Shown: positions 1-11,290 of the stretch, piece by piece
How positions within the stretch are numbered: the first letter of the stretch is position 1
How the letters are laid out: each line of letters opens with the position of its first letter
DNA from: Jaapia argillacea MUCL 33604
Lineage: Eukaryota > Basidiomycota > Agaricomycetes > Jaapiales > Jaapiaceae
Direction: 5' to 3'
NCBI GenBank assembly: GCA_000697665.1
Contig: KL197712.1
Coordinates: forward strand, 505,412-569,411
Length of the DNA stretch: 64,000 bases
Made by a program: the position numbers and the translations under genes
The notes under the pieces: model-generated
What the model was told of the DNA's origin: nothing
Seen by the model: the letters and a program-made list of their open reading frames with translations, nothing else
The model's database searches: none

Positions 1-429
1 TGGCTGCGCATTTCCATATCGCTATAGGTAGACGTGAAATTTCAATGGTGAATCAAGAACAAACTCCACCCACCTTGATTTGGATCATTCTGAGAGAAGT
101 TGCGATCCGTGCCTGAGCGGTGCAGGATGAATCGGAAGCCCGCTGCACCTAGAACGCGAGAAGAAGTATATATTTACATGCATAATGGTAGACGCTGTCA
201 GCAATAAGTGCTCACGGAGGAGGAGACGCTGAAACTGAACCAGATGCATCCGAACAGGCAGGTTCAAGAACAGTGGAATATTGATCAGCCAATTGTGTCA
301 ATGTTGATATCCCACGATCTTAGCTGCCCTCATGACTCGTTGTTCACATGTCAAGTTAGAATAACCAGCGCATTGCCCACAAGGAAAGATAAGTAGTACA
401 GACGTTACAGTACAGAAAATATAATCATG
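1..429. other. Left-edge intergenic sequence
   Basis: No supported gene. The short open frames here overlap each other on both strands, have no recognisable domain and no splice partners. This stretch lies 3' of the zinc-cluster gene and may hold its 3' UTR. Confidence 0.5.
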
Positions 430-1994
430 TCACAAAGGTGCAGGTTTGCCGGATCCCTGCAAGGTACTACGGTCTGTAGTCATTCTTTCAGAGGAAATGG
501 CTTGTGAGGGGGTATAAGTAATGCTCGGATCGATCACACCCATGTAACTTGCCCCGTTCCCCAGGGACGAATACCTATTACCATGCGACAGGTATTGTCC
601 GATTGGTGGGGGCATCTGGTGATGAGGAAGCGGTGGATAGTTGGCCATCCCGAAAGAGGAAGATCCCTGCGGCTGATGCACCTGCGATGGAGGTTGTGGG
701 TCGTGACCAGAGGCGGACGAAAACGGACGTGGGTAGGAGGGAGGAGTATCGTTCGAGGTTTCTTCAGGCAACGTAGATGTAGAAGCTTCGTCTGGTAGTC
801 CATCATCCTGCCGCTCCCGATGAGTACACTCTGATGCATTTCCTTGTTGTGAACATGCAACGCAGGCGCGGTCCATGCAAGATAATGCCTTCCGAGAGCA
901 CGCACTACACGGCCTGTTACGCTGAGTATAAGATATTGATAGTTGAGCTTGAATGGCCGCCGAGACTTACCGACCACCGTCGCAACGAATCTTATCTCGT
1001 CTAGTGACTACCTTGGTCAAAGTTGCGGCGAAAGAGTGAACGGTAAACTTCACCTGCAATTAGTACACGCCTATGAAGGTCCATCGTTAGATGTAGGTCA
1101 CCATAGGCAATCGAAGGGCACCCACCGCTTTAACGCGGGTTCCATGTCCTCTGCCACGTCGTGGCGTATCTACGCACTCTTCACCCTTGTCGATGCAGTG
1201 TTGACATGGCCTCGCATCCTCGCACCGTTTATTGTCTCGTCGGCATCCCGCACAACGCAATTTGACCAACTTGGGCCCACGGCCAACATGTACACATTCT
1301 TCTGCTCGTGTGACACACCGAGAACATGGTCGTTGGTCTTCGCACTGAACCAACCAGTGTACTCAGCAAAACGAGTGTCATAGGAAAATCGAAGAAGACG
1401 AACAGGTGCTACGCACTTTCTTGTTGTCACGTCGGCAAGCCATGCAGGCCAACTTTGCTCGATCGGTCGTCTTTGTGCGAGCATTCCTTCCAGACGAGCT
1501 CATGGTACCAGGGTCGTTGCCTTGTCGAGCCAACGAAGCAATCGTAGGTTCGTCCACACATTCCAGCTGCATCTCCCGACATCGAGAGCAGGGTTTCCCG
1601 TCTTCGCAGCGAACGCGAGCTCGTCGACAATTCTCACATCCATCGATGCATCGTGATACATCAAATCCTTTCTTCAAACACCCCCCACAGGGCCTGCAAC
1701 ATCCATCCATGAGGATTACATTCCACTTTGAAGAATGAGATCGATCTACCTTGCGCCATCGCACTTTATCTTGTCTCGCCTTGAGAATGAATCTCAATGA
1801 ATGATCACAAAGATGGTCATTGATAACAGACCTGCAGCTCGCACACGCCTGAACATCCAAAGGTGTGAGCGTCCATTGAGACGTCGTACATCAAGTTTAC
1901 ATGCCTTTGTTGTCCTTCTGGGCCATGAAGGAGCAGGATCGGAATTCGGGTTCGGATATGAGGAAGTCGGCTGTTGTGGCGCGTCCGGATTCAT
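430..1994 (-). CDS. Protein with five tandem Zn2Cys6 zinc clusters
   Basis: Fungal Zn2Cys6 clusters usually bind DNA, so a nuclear regulator is likely, but five clusters in one 387-aa chain is unusual. The model has eight exons on the minus strand: 1994-1905, 1848-1832, a 30-nt exon, 1693-1417, 1344-1126, 1070-1054, 1000-971 and 913-430. Their sum is 1164 nt and stays in frame. The clusters start at KACASCRRDKIKCDG, CENCRRARVRCEDG, CMACRRDNKKCEDQ, CAGCRRDNKRCEDA and CTNCRRDKIRCDGG; each has six cysteines spaced roughly C-x2-C-x6-C-x5-C-x2-C-x6-C (x9 before the last cysteine in cluster 1). A partial sixth (CVAC...C) follows. The tail is rich in Ser, Pro and Gln, with no fungal-specific TF middle homology domain visible. 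The first intron needs a GC donor (AAG|GCATGT) to keep cluster 1 intact. Clusters 1 and 5 are each split over a 17-nt and a 30-nt micro-exon, which points to internal duplication. DNA targets are unknown. Confidence 0.75.
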
Positions 1995-2361
1995 GGCGGT
2001 TCGCTAACAAGTTGTATGCGGAGTTCTTCGCTTTCGACCTTCACGAGATCCCTCAAATGTTTGCAGCTTCTGCGACGACAACGACTGCCGTATTCTTCAC
2101 ACAAGCGACGGGACAACTACAATATCCGATAACGTCCATCTGTTTCTACCTGTTCCCTCCGACGCCTTGTCGGCGACTTATGATACATGTATAAGCACTC
2201 AACCACAAGAAGAAAGAACACTCTATTTGGGAAAGGGATCTGATTTACATTGTTGCGATAACAAGAAAGTTCAACGACTGAGGCCTGAGAGGAGTTGACT
2301 CTGCACAACGTAACCAGAGACATCAGACACACCCCACCTGCAGTCGCCAATGTACTCACTT
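1995..2361. other. Intergenic, zinc-cluster gene / PGM
   Basis: Between the start of the zinc-cluster gene and the stop of phosphoglucomutase. It should hold the promoter of the former and the 3' UTR of the latter. No gene or clear promoter motif was seen. Confidence 0.4.
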
Positions 2362-4278
2362 TCACGTAATGACGGTCGGATTCTCCACCCCAAGGAATTC
2401 CTTCAAATTACTCAACTCAAGGGCGACATCGATCAACCCTTTCAGGCCCTCCGCAGTATCCTTCATCAACTCCTTATCCCCCTTGCTCGCCTCAACATAC
2501 CTCTCCACATACATCCGAACAGTCGCTCCCTGACTGCCAGTTCCACTCAACCTCCAAACTACTCGACTACCATCATCAAACCTCACTACCTGTCCCTGAT
2601 TTTTGCTGTAACTTCCATCAATCGGGTCGGTGTAGTGGAAGTTGTATGCCTCTGAGACGACGAAGGTGGCTCCAGTAGACTTCGAGGTGTGTTTAGTACC
2701 AATGAGGTCCTTCGAAGTAATGTGTGCATTGATTGCGTCGACCATCTTGTGGGCAGCCTCGGACGATACTTCTTCGTAATCGTAGCGAGAGAAGAAGTTA
2801 CGGCCATACTCCTTGTAATGCTTGAGGAGGAGTTCGTTGATGCCGATGAGCTGGTTTGGTGATTTCTGATTCGCCGCCGCAAGGATATTCAACCAGGCTA
2901 GATAAAATGTCAGCCCAATATACGAGGACAGAGACAGGATGTATAACACACCTACGACGGCCCAGACACCATCCTTCTCTCGAATATGATCAGACCCAGT
3001 GCCAAAGGATTCTTCACCGCAGATGGATAATCGTCCGGCGTCCATCAAGTTTCCAAAGAATTTCCAACCTGCAACCGTTAACCGTCGCCTGATATGATAA
3101 AGAGAACATGAACCTACCTGTTGGGACCTCGAAGAATTCGAAACCCTTCTTCTTCGCCACCAGGTCGATGGCGGCGCTAGTCGGCATACTCCTAGCAAGG
3201 CCCTTCACACCAGTCTTCTTGAAGTAAGGAATGGACTCGGCCCAGTCTGCGATGATAGCGACGGAATCACTCGGGGTAACGAAAGCGCCCTTCCCGTAAA
3301 TCATGTTCCTATCACCGTCACCATCGCTAGCAGCGCCAAACTGAATATTCTCTTTCTCAACGACTTCGACGAGCGAATGAGCGTAGGTCAAGTTGGGATC
3401 AGGGTGTCCTCCACCAAAATCAGGAAGAGGAATGCAGTTCTGGACGGATGAAGCGGGGAGACCAAGTGTCTCGATGAGAATCGCGTGGGCGTAAGGACCG
3501 GTGACACCATGAAGGCCGTCGAAGAGGACTCGGAAGTCGGGAGCGCGACTAGTGAGGAAGGTCTTAATGAGTGGGAAATCGAAGATGTCCTCGAGGAGTT
3601 CGACGTAGTCTTTTACGGAATCGATGATTTCCACCTTCATCGGACCATACGAGGTGCTGCCAATCTTGGAAAGATCGACAGGGGGAGCCTCGATGACCTT
3701 GTACGCAGTAATCGTCTTTGTCTTTTCGTAAATCTTGTCGGTAACGTTCTCGGGTGCAGGGCCTCCATTCGACACGTTGTACTTGATACCAAAGTCGTTG
3801 TTGGGACCACCGGGATTGTGGCTGGCAGTCAGGAGGATACCGCCGTCAGCCTTGTACTTCCTGATTACATTGGAAGCAGCGGGAGTCGAGAAGATACCCT
3901 TATGGCCGACGATAAGCTTCGCAACACCGTTGGCAGAGGCGATCTTGAGGATAATCTGTACGGCCTCCTCGCCGTAATATCGACCATCTCCTCCGACAAC
4001 CAACGTCTTGCCCTTGGGATCGATCGAGTCTAAGATCGCCTGGACAAAGTTCTCGGTGTAGTGCTGCGTTGGCGATGAGACACAACGGTCAGGTTTCCGT
4101 CAAGGAAATTCGACAATAGTCATACCTCCTGCTGGAAGACCTTCACTCTAAACGAAGGATATCAGGCCACGAACAGGGCACTGACCACTACGAGTATTTA
4201 CCTCTTCCTAAGTCCAGAAGTACCAGGCTTTTGCCCATCGTACGGCTTGGTAGAGATTTCTTTGACTTGCGAGGCCAT
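2362..4278 (-). CDS. PGM: Phosphoglucomutase
   Basis: Interconverts glucose-1-phosphate and glucose-6-phosphate in the cytosol, linking glycolysis with UDP-glucose, glycogen, trehalose and cell-wall synthesis. The N-terminus begins MASQVKEISTKPYDGQKPG and runs into GTSGLRKR, the usual start of the family. The catalytic phosphoserine loop is TASHNPGG, the metal loop is DGDGDRN, and the sugar-binding loop is CGEESFGTGSDH. The C-terminal phosphate-binding RLSGTGSQGATVRMY is also present. These occur in the correct order and the chain has the usual length of about 550 aa. Several introns are visible, including one right after GLRKR, one after EVPTG and one after the GEES exon. All key residues are intact and the gene looks functional. 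Confidence 0.95.
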
Positions 4279-4780
4279 CGATGTGTAGGAAGTGAGGAGG
4301 GGATACACGTTCGACGTTCAAGTTCTCCAATCTCCAACTTCTTATAGAGGATCTGCTATATGGGGGATCTAGATAATGATGTTGTAATAATGTCAATCGG
4401 CAAGTACCCTCAATTACCCAGACGCGCCCATGTGACTGGCGCGTCGTGATTTTCCCCATTCACCTTGCATCACATAGCTTGCATTCACCTCGAGGTAGAA
4501 GACGTGATTCCATTGAAAATAATCGTGTAGCTAATCGATACATTGCCTAGCATCTGCATCCCCAATCTACGAGTAAAGGATAGACTATGTAGACGAAAGT
4601 AACAGAAAGAATATAACCCTATGAACGAGAAAGCGCGCTGGGGATACGATAGTGATGCGAGAGTACGATAGACCGAGTAACGAGCAGGATCAACCTGGCG
4701 TCGAGAAGTGTTAGTATGAATAATCTATTCGTAATTGACGTGTAGGTCGGTCATGAGGAACGTGTCGACGAAGGCGACGT
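4279..4780. other. Intergenic, PGM / GH16 gene
   Basis: Both flanking genes are on the minus strand. The stretch should contain the PGM promoter and the 3' UTR of the GH16 gene. No coding signal, repeat or RNA gene was found. Confidence 0.4.
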
Positions 4781-6028
4781 CTAGTTGTAAACGGCGACGT
4801 AATTGATGATGAACCTCGCGACTGTAAGACCATTAACTAATTAGACAACAACAGAAAGAGTAAGGTATGAAAGACTCACAATCAAAGTTCGTAGGATCGG
4901 CAACGGCGGTAGCACATGTACCAGGGCAGCCAGAGCTAGCGTACGTAGGACCAGCAAAGTCGCCGCAGAGGGTGATGTCCAAGACTAACGAGTGGTCGAA
5001 GAAGTGGTCGTCCATGCTGCAAGTACTCGAACTCCATGAGGCCGAAGGGGTTGGCCAAGATGACGGGTTAGGGTTCTGGGCAGTGAGGTCCTGAGGGATA
5101 TCAGCACGGGTGAAGTGCCACATCTTAACGCCGGTCTCATCCCACAAGTGAGCGAACACTCCGCCATCGATGATGTTGAATCCATGGCCATAGCTAGTTG
5201 TGTCCGTATCCAAAATCCCACAGCCAGCGTTGTCACCACCGCTACTTGCACACTCCGTTCCCAGGACTTGTCCAGTGAAAGCTTCGTTGGCAGCCTGAAC
5301 TGCAGTGTCGAGAGTGCAACCGTCGCTGGTATGGAGAGTGTACTGATTCGTGGCTTGATTGTGAACGCCCTCAACAACATCGAATTCACCTTAAGGACGC
5401 ATGAGCATTCAAAGAAACGTCACGAACAATCAAATAGTTTAACTCACCACCCTGAGGCCAATTGGGACCCACGGACCACCAGGCAGGCCAAACGCTGCAT
5501 CCGTGGGGCATAGCACTGAAATCAGCAATGAAAAGGCCTTTGTTGTAAGTCTTGGTAGTGCTGATGCGGACCCTGCATGAAATTTTAGCGAACAGAATCA
5601 AAGAAGAACGACAAGATACTTACGACTGACGGGGAGTACCAACAGGAAGGACGGTGGTATTGTCGACCCCGACTACAACGGTGCCGTCACCCTGGACGAA
5701 AGCTAACCCCGCTGTCGCGGCATCCTGTTGCGAGAGGAATTGGACGGTGCCGTGGGTAGGATCCTGCCCAGTGAAAAAGTCCCATCCACTACAAGTAGGA
5801 GCGGTTAGCAACCATGGAAAAGCAACGGGAGACGAGCCATACGTACTCAAAGAAGTTTTGTCCTTGATACATATCAGTGATAGTGAAGGTGCTGTTAGCG
5901 CGAGGTTTTACGCGACGAGTTTCCCGTAGTCGACTAGTACGGTGACGAGCATAACCTGGGATCCTTGGCCCAGCCAAAGTCACCTGAAGAACAGAGAGAA
6001 CGAACAGAAGTGTGGAAAACGCGTGCAT
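4781..6028 (-). CDS. Secreted GH16 family endo-beta-1,3(4)-glucanase
   Basis: Predicted secreted glucanase or transglycosylase acting on beta-1,3/1,4- or beta-1,3/1,6-glucans. The first 19 or so residues (MHAFSTLLFVLSVLQVTLAG) form a signal peptide. The mature part starts with the family pattern MYQGQNFF...GWDFFTGQDPTHG. The catalytic ExDxxE motif of GH16 is present as GEFDVVEGVHNQ, giving nucleophile and acid/base glutamates. Conserved downstream segments include YGHGFN, GVFAHLWDETGVKMWHF and a C-terminal ARFIINYVAVYN after the last intron. At least four introns split the gene. A TATA-like box lies about 65-73 bp upstream. Family assignment is firm; the exact glucan substrate, and whether it remodels the fungus's own wall or degrades outside glucan, cannot be told. 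Confidence 0.9.
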
Positions 6029-6092
6029 GGCGGCGTCAAGTCGTCAAAGAGATGAGAAAAAAAGCGGAGATGATGGTCGAATGGAGGGGTGA

Positions 6093-6101
6093 TAATTTAT
6101 A
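6093..6101 (-). promoter_or_regulatory. TATA-like box of the GH16 glucanase gene
   Basis: TATAAATTA on the minus strand, 65-73 bp upstream of the ATG at 6028. The position fits a TATA box with a short 5' UTR. Inferred from sequence and distance only. Confidence 0.5.
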
Positions 6102-6800
6102 CGTTGGCGAGGTGGCAACGGATAAGACAAGAGACACAGATGGAGTTGAACGTGTGGAGCGTTGAGGAAAAGGTCCAGCCACAGGGCGAGAAAGTATGTT
6201 GATCTTTGCCTTTATATGGTAACTCGGCCATTGTGCTTACCCGAGCCAGCGTTGCCACAGTGCGTTGCAAACGCCATTGTCCACCAGGCTGTATCAAGGG
6301 GACAATGTGGCCTTCGCTTTGTACCATTGAGGTTCATTGTAGCTTCCAAAGTTCAAAGGACAGAACCTTCAGGGAACTGCTTTATTGGACGATTGTCTTC
6401 CAGAGGGAGATATCGATGGAGGCAAGCCAATTCGACGATGTTCTTAGACCAGTCGATGTGCCTGACAGCGCCAAAGCGGTGATTCTCGACCTAGTGGCCT
6501 TGCCGGAGAGCATTGGAGTAAGTATCGATACTTGGTGGTGGGCGGGAATGAGCAAAAAGCAGAGTCGGGATCATTCGAACAGTTTGGTAACTTTAACGTA
6601 GAGGATTGAATTAAGGAAGCCAGCTTTAGGTTACTGAACTCCATCTAAACTCCATCGTCAACTGTTGAGTAACCACATGTTCTAGCAACCAATTGACATT
6701 AATGATACATTGCAAGGTATGAATACAGGTCTCGATGGGATATTAGTGATGGTTCTAATTGTCAACAGTACTTTCACGATTGAAGGGCATCACGAAGGTA
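6102..6800. other. Intergenic, GH16 gene / BCS1-like gene
   Basis: Upstream region of the GH16 gene and 3' region of the BCS1-like gene. Overlapping open frames on the plus strand (about 6162-6601) have no domain, no splice structure and no partner, so no gene is called. Confidence 0.4.
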
Positions 6801-8915
6801 TCATGAGGGGGCAGGGGTATCGGGGGAAGCAACACTCGGAGCAGGAGTCTTCAAAACGGCAGCTGCCTTACACTTCTCCTCTCTAGAAGCCCTCTCCGTT
6901 TCCACCCAGTGTGCTGCCTCCTGGGCAGCTTCAAAAGGTCGGATCTTGTGGGTCATGAGATAACCCTGCAAACTCGCCATGGAAAACTCCCGGTCAGGGA
7001 TCGCATTGGAGAATTGTGCAGCGAGGGCGAAGACTTGAGCGCGAGAGAGTTGGGGAGCCTTGGGTTTACGATGGGCGGTGGTGGCGGTGGTGGTGGCGAT
7101 GATGTCGTCCTCGGGAGCAATGGTGGAAGAGGTTTCGGAGGGAGGGGTAGAGTCACCATTGACGGTAGAATATCCAGAATCCACGCTATCCTTTTCGCCG
7201 TCCTCATCCTTGGCCTCAACCTCGACGTTCTCCTTCACCTCATCACGATTAGCACCAGTGGGGAGGTAGAAACATTTGTACAACTCCGCAGCCTGGTATT
7301 TGCTCGCCAACTTGAACTCGACGTGCCTGTCCATACGACCAGCGCGGCAGAGGGCGGGGTCGAGAGCGTGATATTTGTTGGTGGTAGCAAAGAGGATGCG
7401 GCCTTCCTGGGCACCAACACCGTCGATAGCGTTGAGCAGGCCGCTGAGAGTGACACGGCTCGTGGAGGGGGGAGGAGGGGGTGCTTGGTTTTGACCTTGG
7501 GAATTGGGGTTCTGTCCTTGACCTTGACCCTGTTGTGAAGGTCCTGGCTTGTCATCCTGGCTGGCCTCCCGAGTGAGAGTCTGATGGAATGCAGCGTCGA
7601 TGTCTTCCATGATGGCAATACACTTCTCTGGGAGTTCAGAAAGGAGTTCGCTGAGGGAGCTGTCATCAAGACCGACACTATAATAGGTATTGAGTTAGGA
7701 ACCTTGCAATTCGAATGTATATACAGTACTCACCGAGATAGAGAAATCACGTAGACATCCAGGCCAAGTTCACCAGCAAGACTGTGGATGATGGAGGTCT
7801 TCCCAGAACCGGGAGCACCATACTGGAATAAAAATTAGCATCGAGTGAGCCATGAAAGGTCAATAACACTTACCAAAAGGTAGCCACGACGGAAAGGAAT
7901 ACCACGTTCAACGTACCACTCTTTGCTATCCATAAAGTCCAGAGCATCTTCAAGGATGAGCTCCTTGATACCGGGGTCCAGAACGATGGAGCGAAGGGGA
8001 CGCTTGGGACGGGAGGCTACATGTCTCCAGTTGTTTGAGCTGAAATGAAATCCCTTCAGAACACGGTTGTAAATAGGGAAAGAACGATGGACTGACGAGT
8101 CGGAGACATAGATAGCGATGTTGTGGGCTTCGTTGGACTTGTAATCCTTTTTGGCTTCAATCAGCAACTGGTTTAGGATGTCGTGGTTGCGGGTCATGAT
8201 CCTATCATCATATCCTTGTTGAGGAACTAGAAGACACTCAGAAAGATACCCGTGGACGCACGTAATTTGCAAGGTCTCTTCTGCACGGCCATAGTATCCC
8301 GTGTTATTCTTGGCTCGACTGACAGTCATACGTCTTCCCTTGTACCAGAGCGAGTAGGAGGAGGTAAGTGAGGGGAGGTAGGCAAGGCGACGACCACTGC
8401 CAGATTCCCCCTTGTCATCTTCATCTCCAGGAACCACGACAGCAGAAGTTGTAAGGTTGAAAGAACGAGTGCTGATCTCGACATCACGAGCTTTGGCTGA
8501 GATCGATATGTAAGTAAAAATGCAGGATAGAAGGACCAAATGTTAACGTACTCCATGCAGGATGCTTGGAAAGCCAAAGCATCACCCAGTTGAAACTGTC
8601 ATCGTCTTCGTGGAAAGAAGCAGTAATGTAGAACGAGTTCACGAGCCATGACCAAGTGTTGGAGAAGAATCGACGAAGCGTCTCAAAGAATGAACCGATG
8701 ACGATGAGCTTCAGCCAGTCTCGCAGCGCACTGAAAGAGACCAAGAAAGTGAGCAGCGAGGGGATATCGGAAGGCATAGAGGCGGTAGTGGCCGTTGATG
8801 CGACGGTTGTCGCGTTATGGGTAAGGTTGGCGACGATGGGGACGGCGTCGCCTCCGGCAGCCGCTGCACCACCCATGAGAGGTCCCAAAAGGCTGAAGAC
8901 AAGCTCAGAAGCCAT
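6801..8915 (-). CDS. BCS1-like AAA ATPase
   Basis: Member of the BCS1 branch of AAA ATPases; the founding member is an inner-mitochondrial-membrane translocase for the Rieske protein. N-terminal region has a hydrophobic stretch (around residues 50-80) and then the BCS1_N domain, including RYYTVSR-like and YKGRRMTVSR segments. The AAA module has Walker A YGAPGSGKTS, Walker B IAIMEDIDAAF and the second region of homology (ATTNKYHALDPALCRAGRMD). A Gly/Gln/Pro-rich insert of about 30 residues follows Walker B. The C-terminal part contains a Ser/Thr-rich acidic linker and a helical end. Mushrooms carry several BCS1-like paralogs; the insert and long tail suggest this is a paralog and not the core BCS1, so its compartment and substrate are uncertain. 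Confidence 0.87.
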
Positions 8916-9495
8916 TGCCCAGTGAGGTCGAGGGTTTGGTAGTATATTCTCTCCTTCCCAAAAACAGGCCTTTAAGGAGTTCAGAATGGCACAGCCGCTC
9001 TTGGTATCGGTATCGGCTGAGTGCCGTCAAGGGAACGGTTTAGCGAGCCCTTGACAGCCCCTCCAGATGACTCGACCCGATGAATCATGGCCGTGACTCG
9101 AAGAGAAGTCGGAGTAGATATTCAACAGCCTTGGGACATTGTGATTGTGAAAGGGGAAATGGGAAGCGCTGAAGGCGATGAAATCCAAATGCGTCACACA
9201 GGAATAGCCTCGTTCTGAGTCGCTCATGACAACATGCTGTACAGGTTTTTCAAATTAATTGGTGAATAATGCGTGGTTTTCAACTCTCTAGGGTTGCCCA
9301 AATGTTGCCAGTTGGTCGGTGTCAAGTCGGTGGTGTTTGCCAGCGAGCTTCATGAACCTGTCTTAGAACTCCCACCATCTCAATAGCCTCAACTTGACGA
9401 ATCGATCTTGGGCTGTCAGGTGGACGGGTACACACGCTTTGCGAAATCCCCTCCGCCAATCCCGAGAAAATTTCTGGACGATAGTACCGCCCGTA
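8916..9495. other. Divergent promoter region, BCS1-like / CAX4
   Basis: Both neighbours are transcribed away from this 580-bp stretch, so it must hold both promoters. No coding signal was found. Confidence 0.4.
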
Positions 9496-10464
9496 ATGTC
9501 TGAGGTTCCGAGAGCATCCTTGGATTTGACTCATGTCCTTTGTATGTTTCTCCACATGTCAAAGTCACCCAGCTATTCTTACCCATTGCACCGCCATAGA
9601 TGATTCGTCATCCCATGTTTCTCTCGCATTAGCCCTCATAACCCTAAGTCCTATCCTCCTCATGGTACACTTTCGCTCTTTTCCTTCCTCCATGCGTGCC
9701 ACACCAGCGTCTGAGATGCCAACGGCCCCTAGGCATCCTACGCAGCTCTCGCAGTCCAGACTCGAGAACTCGTCATCATCAACATGTGGGCTGGTCAACT
9801 ACTATGCGAGGGTTTCAACTGGTTTATCAAGCGCCTGGTGAAACAAGAAAGACCACCAGGTGCGTCTACTTTGCATCCGAATTCTACCCCATTTGCCAGA
9901 AGCATCTCGATCTCACTTGGATTGAGCGTCTAGATAGTGTCGGGAATGGATACGGATTTCCATCCTCACACAGCCAATACATGGGTTATTTCGCATCGTT
10001 CCTCATCTGTCATCTCTTTTTCCGACATCGTTTCGCCACCACGGGGTATCCGATTCTCGATCAAGTATGGAGACTGTGCATTTATACGGGGTTACTGGCA
10101 TGGGCTGGCATCGTGGCGTACTCAAGGTCATTCCCCTTGGCCCAAAAATACTTTCAGGCAATAACGTTACTCCCCCAGATTTGAGCTCACATACCATTCC
10201 CCTGCCCAAATAATGTGGGGCGCAGGCCTAGGCGTAGCCTTCGGAACCAGTTTTTACACCCTCACCGAACTCATCCCCGCCCGTTTTCCAAACTCACTCA
10301 TTGGCAGAGTAAGAGCTGCCTTCCTACAACACCCAGTGACAACCTGGATCCACATCAGAGACGGATGGACAATCTACCCCGATGGAGGGCATTCAGAGGA
10401 ATGGCAGAGATGGCGAGATGAATGGGAAAGACAGAGTATGCCAACGGGGAAACGTACAGACTAG
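9496..10464 (+). CDS. CAX4: Dolichyl-diphosphate phosphatase (CAX4/DOLPP1 type, PAP2 fold)
   Basis: Removes a phosphate from dolichyl diphosphate on the lumenal side of the ER so the carrier can be reused for N-glycosylation. The protein starts MSEVPRASLDLTHVLYD. The three PAP2 motifs are in order: KRLVKQERP, GFPSSHSQ, and SRFELTYHSPAQ, the last rebuilt across an intron. Hydrophobic segments lie around ALALITLSPILLM, between the PSSH motif and the third motif, and after the latter. The size of about 240 aa matches the family. Five exons are supported by good GT-AG borders, for example before ASYAALAVQTREL and before DSVGNGYGF. The N-glycan pathway role is from the family. Confidence 0.9.
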
Positions 10465-10715
10465 ATTTCCTGTTCACCAGAGTTATCTGTTGGTTCGCAT
10501 TTGCTCAATCTTGATACCCTTTGTGTGAAATGACAGCCCTAGGGTTAGGTTTCTTGAGTCTGCCTATTACCCACCATACCTTGGTGGCATACGTATCTGG
10601 ATTACCCAAGACAGATGGAGAGGCTCCATCGACACGTTGATGAGCTCCCACCGCACCCACTCTTCGCTACATCCTTTCACTCCAGAGACGTCTAGACATT
10701 CCCCAACAGTTGCTC

Positions 10716-11215
10716 TCACATAGGAGGCATCACTTTGGCGCACCCAATCCCTAGCATCCCATTCTCCTATTAACCAAACACCATCATCACCTATCCAACC
10801 TCCAAATCCCAAACGAACCACTCACCACATATTGATTATTAGCGCAACAAGTCAAAGTCTGGCTCTCTCCACAATAATAAAGACCATCAACCGTCATCGC
10901 ATTATCACACCCAAGACCAACGGTGACAGATACGTCAGGGGAAATGAGAGCAGGGATGGGTGGTGGGATGGTGATGGGGAGAGGTGGGAGTGGGACACCC
11001 TCAGGCTGTGATATTCGACAAATGTCAAGTGTTGTTTTGAAGGTAGGATATTCACTCACAATTGCGAGGGCTCCACAACACAAGAGCGGGCCTGTGGCGC
11101 ATACTGGACCCATACCTTGACGGGAAATGACGCCCGGAGTTGGTGAAGCGGTGGCAGGGGCCAGTGCGAGAGCGCAGGTGGTAGCTAGAAGGACAAAGCT
11201 GGTGTGAGAGAACAT
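10716..11215 (-). CDS. Class I hydrophobin
   Basis: Small secreted amphipathic protein that coats aerial hyphae and fruiting bodies. Three exons (11215-11060, 11005-10826, 10766-10716) give 128 aa. Residues 1-22 or so form a signal peptide (MFSHTSFVLLATTCALALAP). The eight cysteines follow C-x6-CC-x37-C-x11-C-x7-CC-x14-C. The last exon has only 16 codons plus the stop and supplies the eighth cysteine in NGMLGIGCAKV; without it the gene would look truncated. The long loop between the third and fourth cysteine is unusually rich in proline (PLPPLPITIPPPIP). An in-frame ATG at 11284 exists, but it overlaps a TATA box, so the ATG at 11215 is chosen. Confidence 0.93.
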
Positions 11216-11283
11216 GTCAACGACGAGATAGGTGTTGGGTCGAGTTGCTTGTGAACGGACGGATATGACACGGGTGATGTTCA

Positions 11284-11290
11284 TTTTATA
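11284..11290 (-). promoter_or_regulatory. TATA box of the hydrophobin gene
   Basis: TATAAAA on the minus strand, about 70 bp upstream of the chosen start codon. Strongly expressed secreted-protein genes in fungi often have one. It also argues that the upstream ATG at 11284 is not used. Confidence 0.6.

Noticed and set aside
6206-6601. 131-codon plus-strand frame upstream of the GH16 gene
   Set aside because: No recognisable domain, overlaps other frames and has no introns or promoter signal.
11216-11284. Hydrophobin start at the upstream ATG (11284)
   Set aside because: It would add a non-secretory leader before the signal peptide and overlaps the TATA box.
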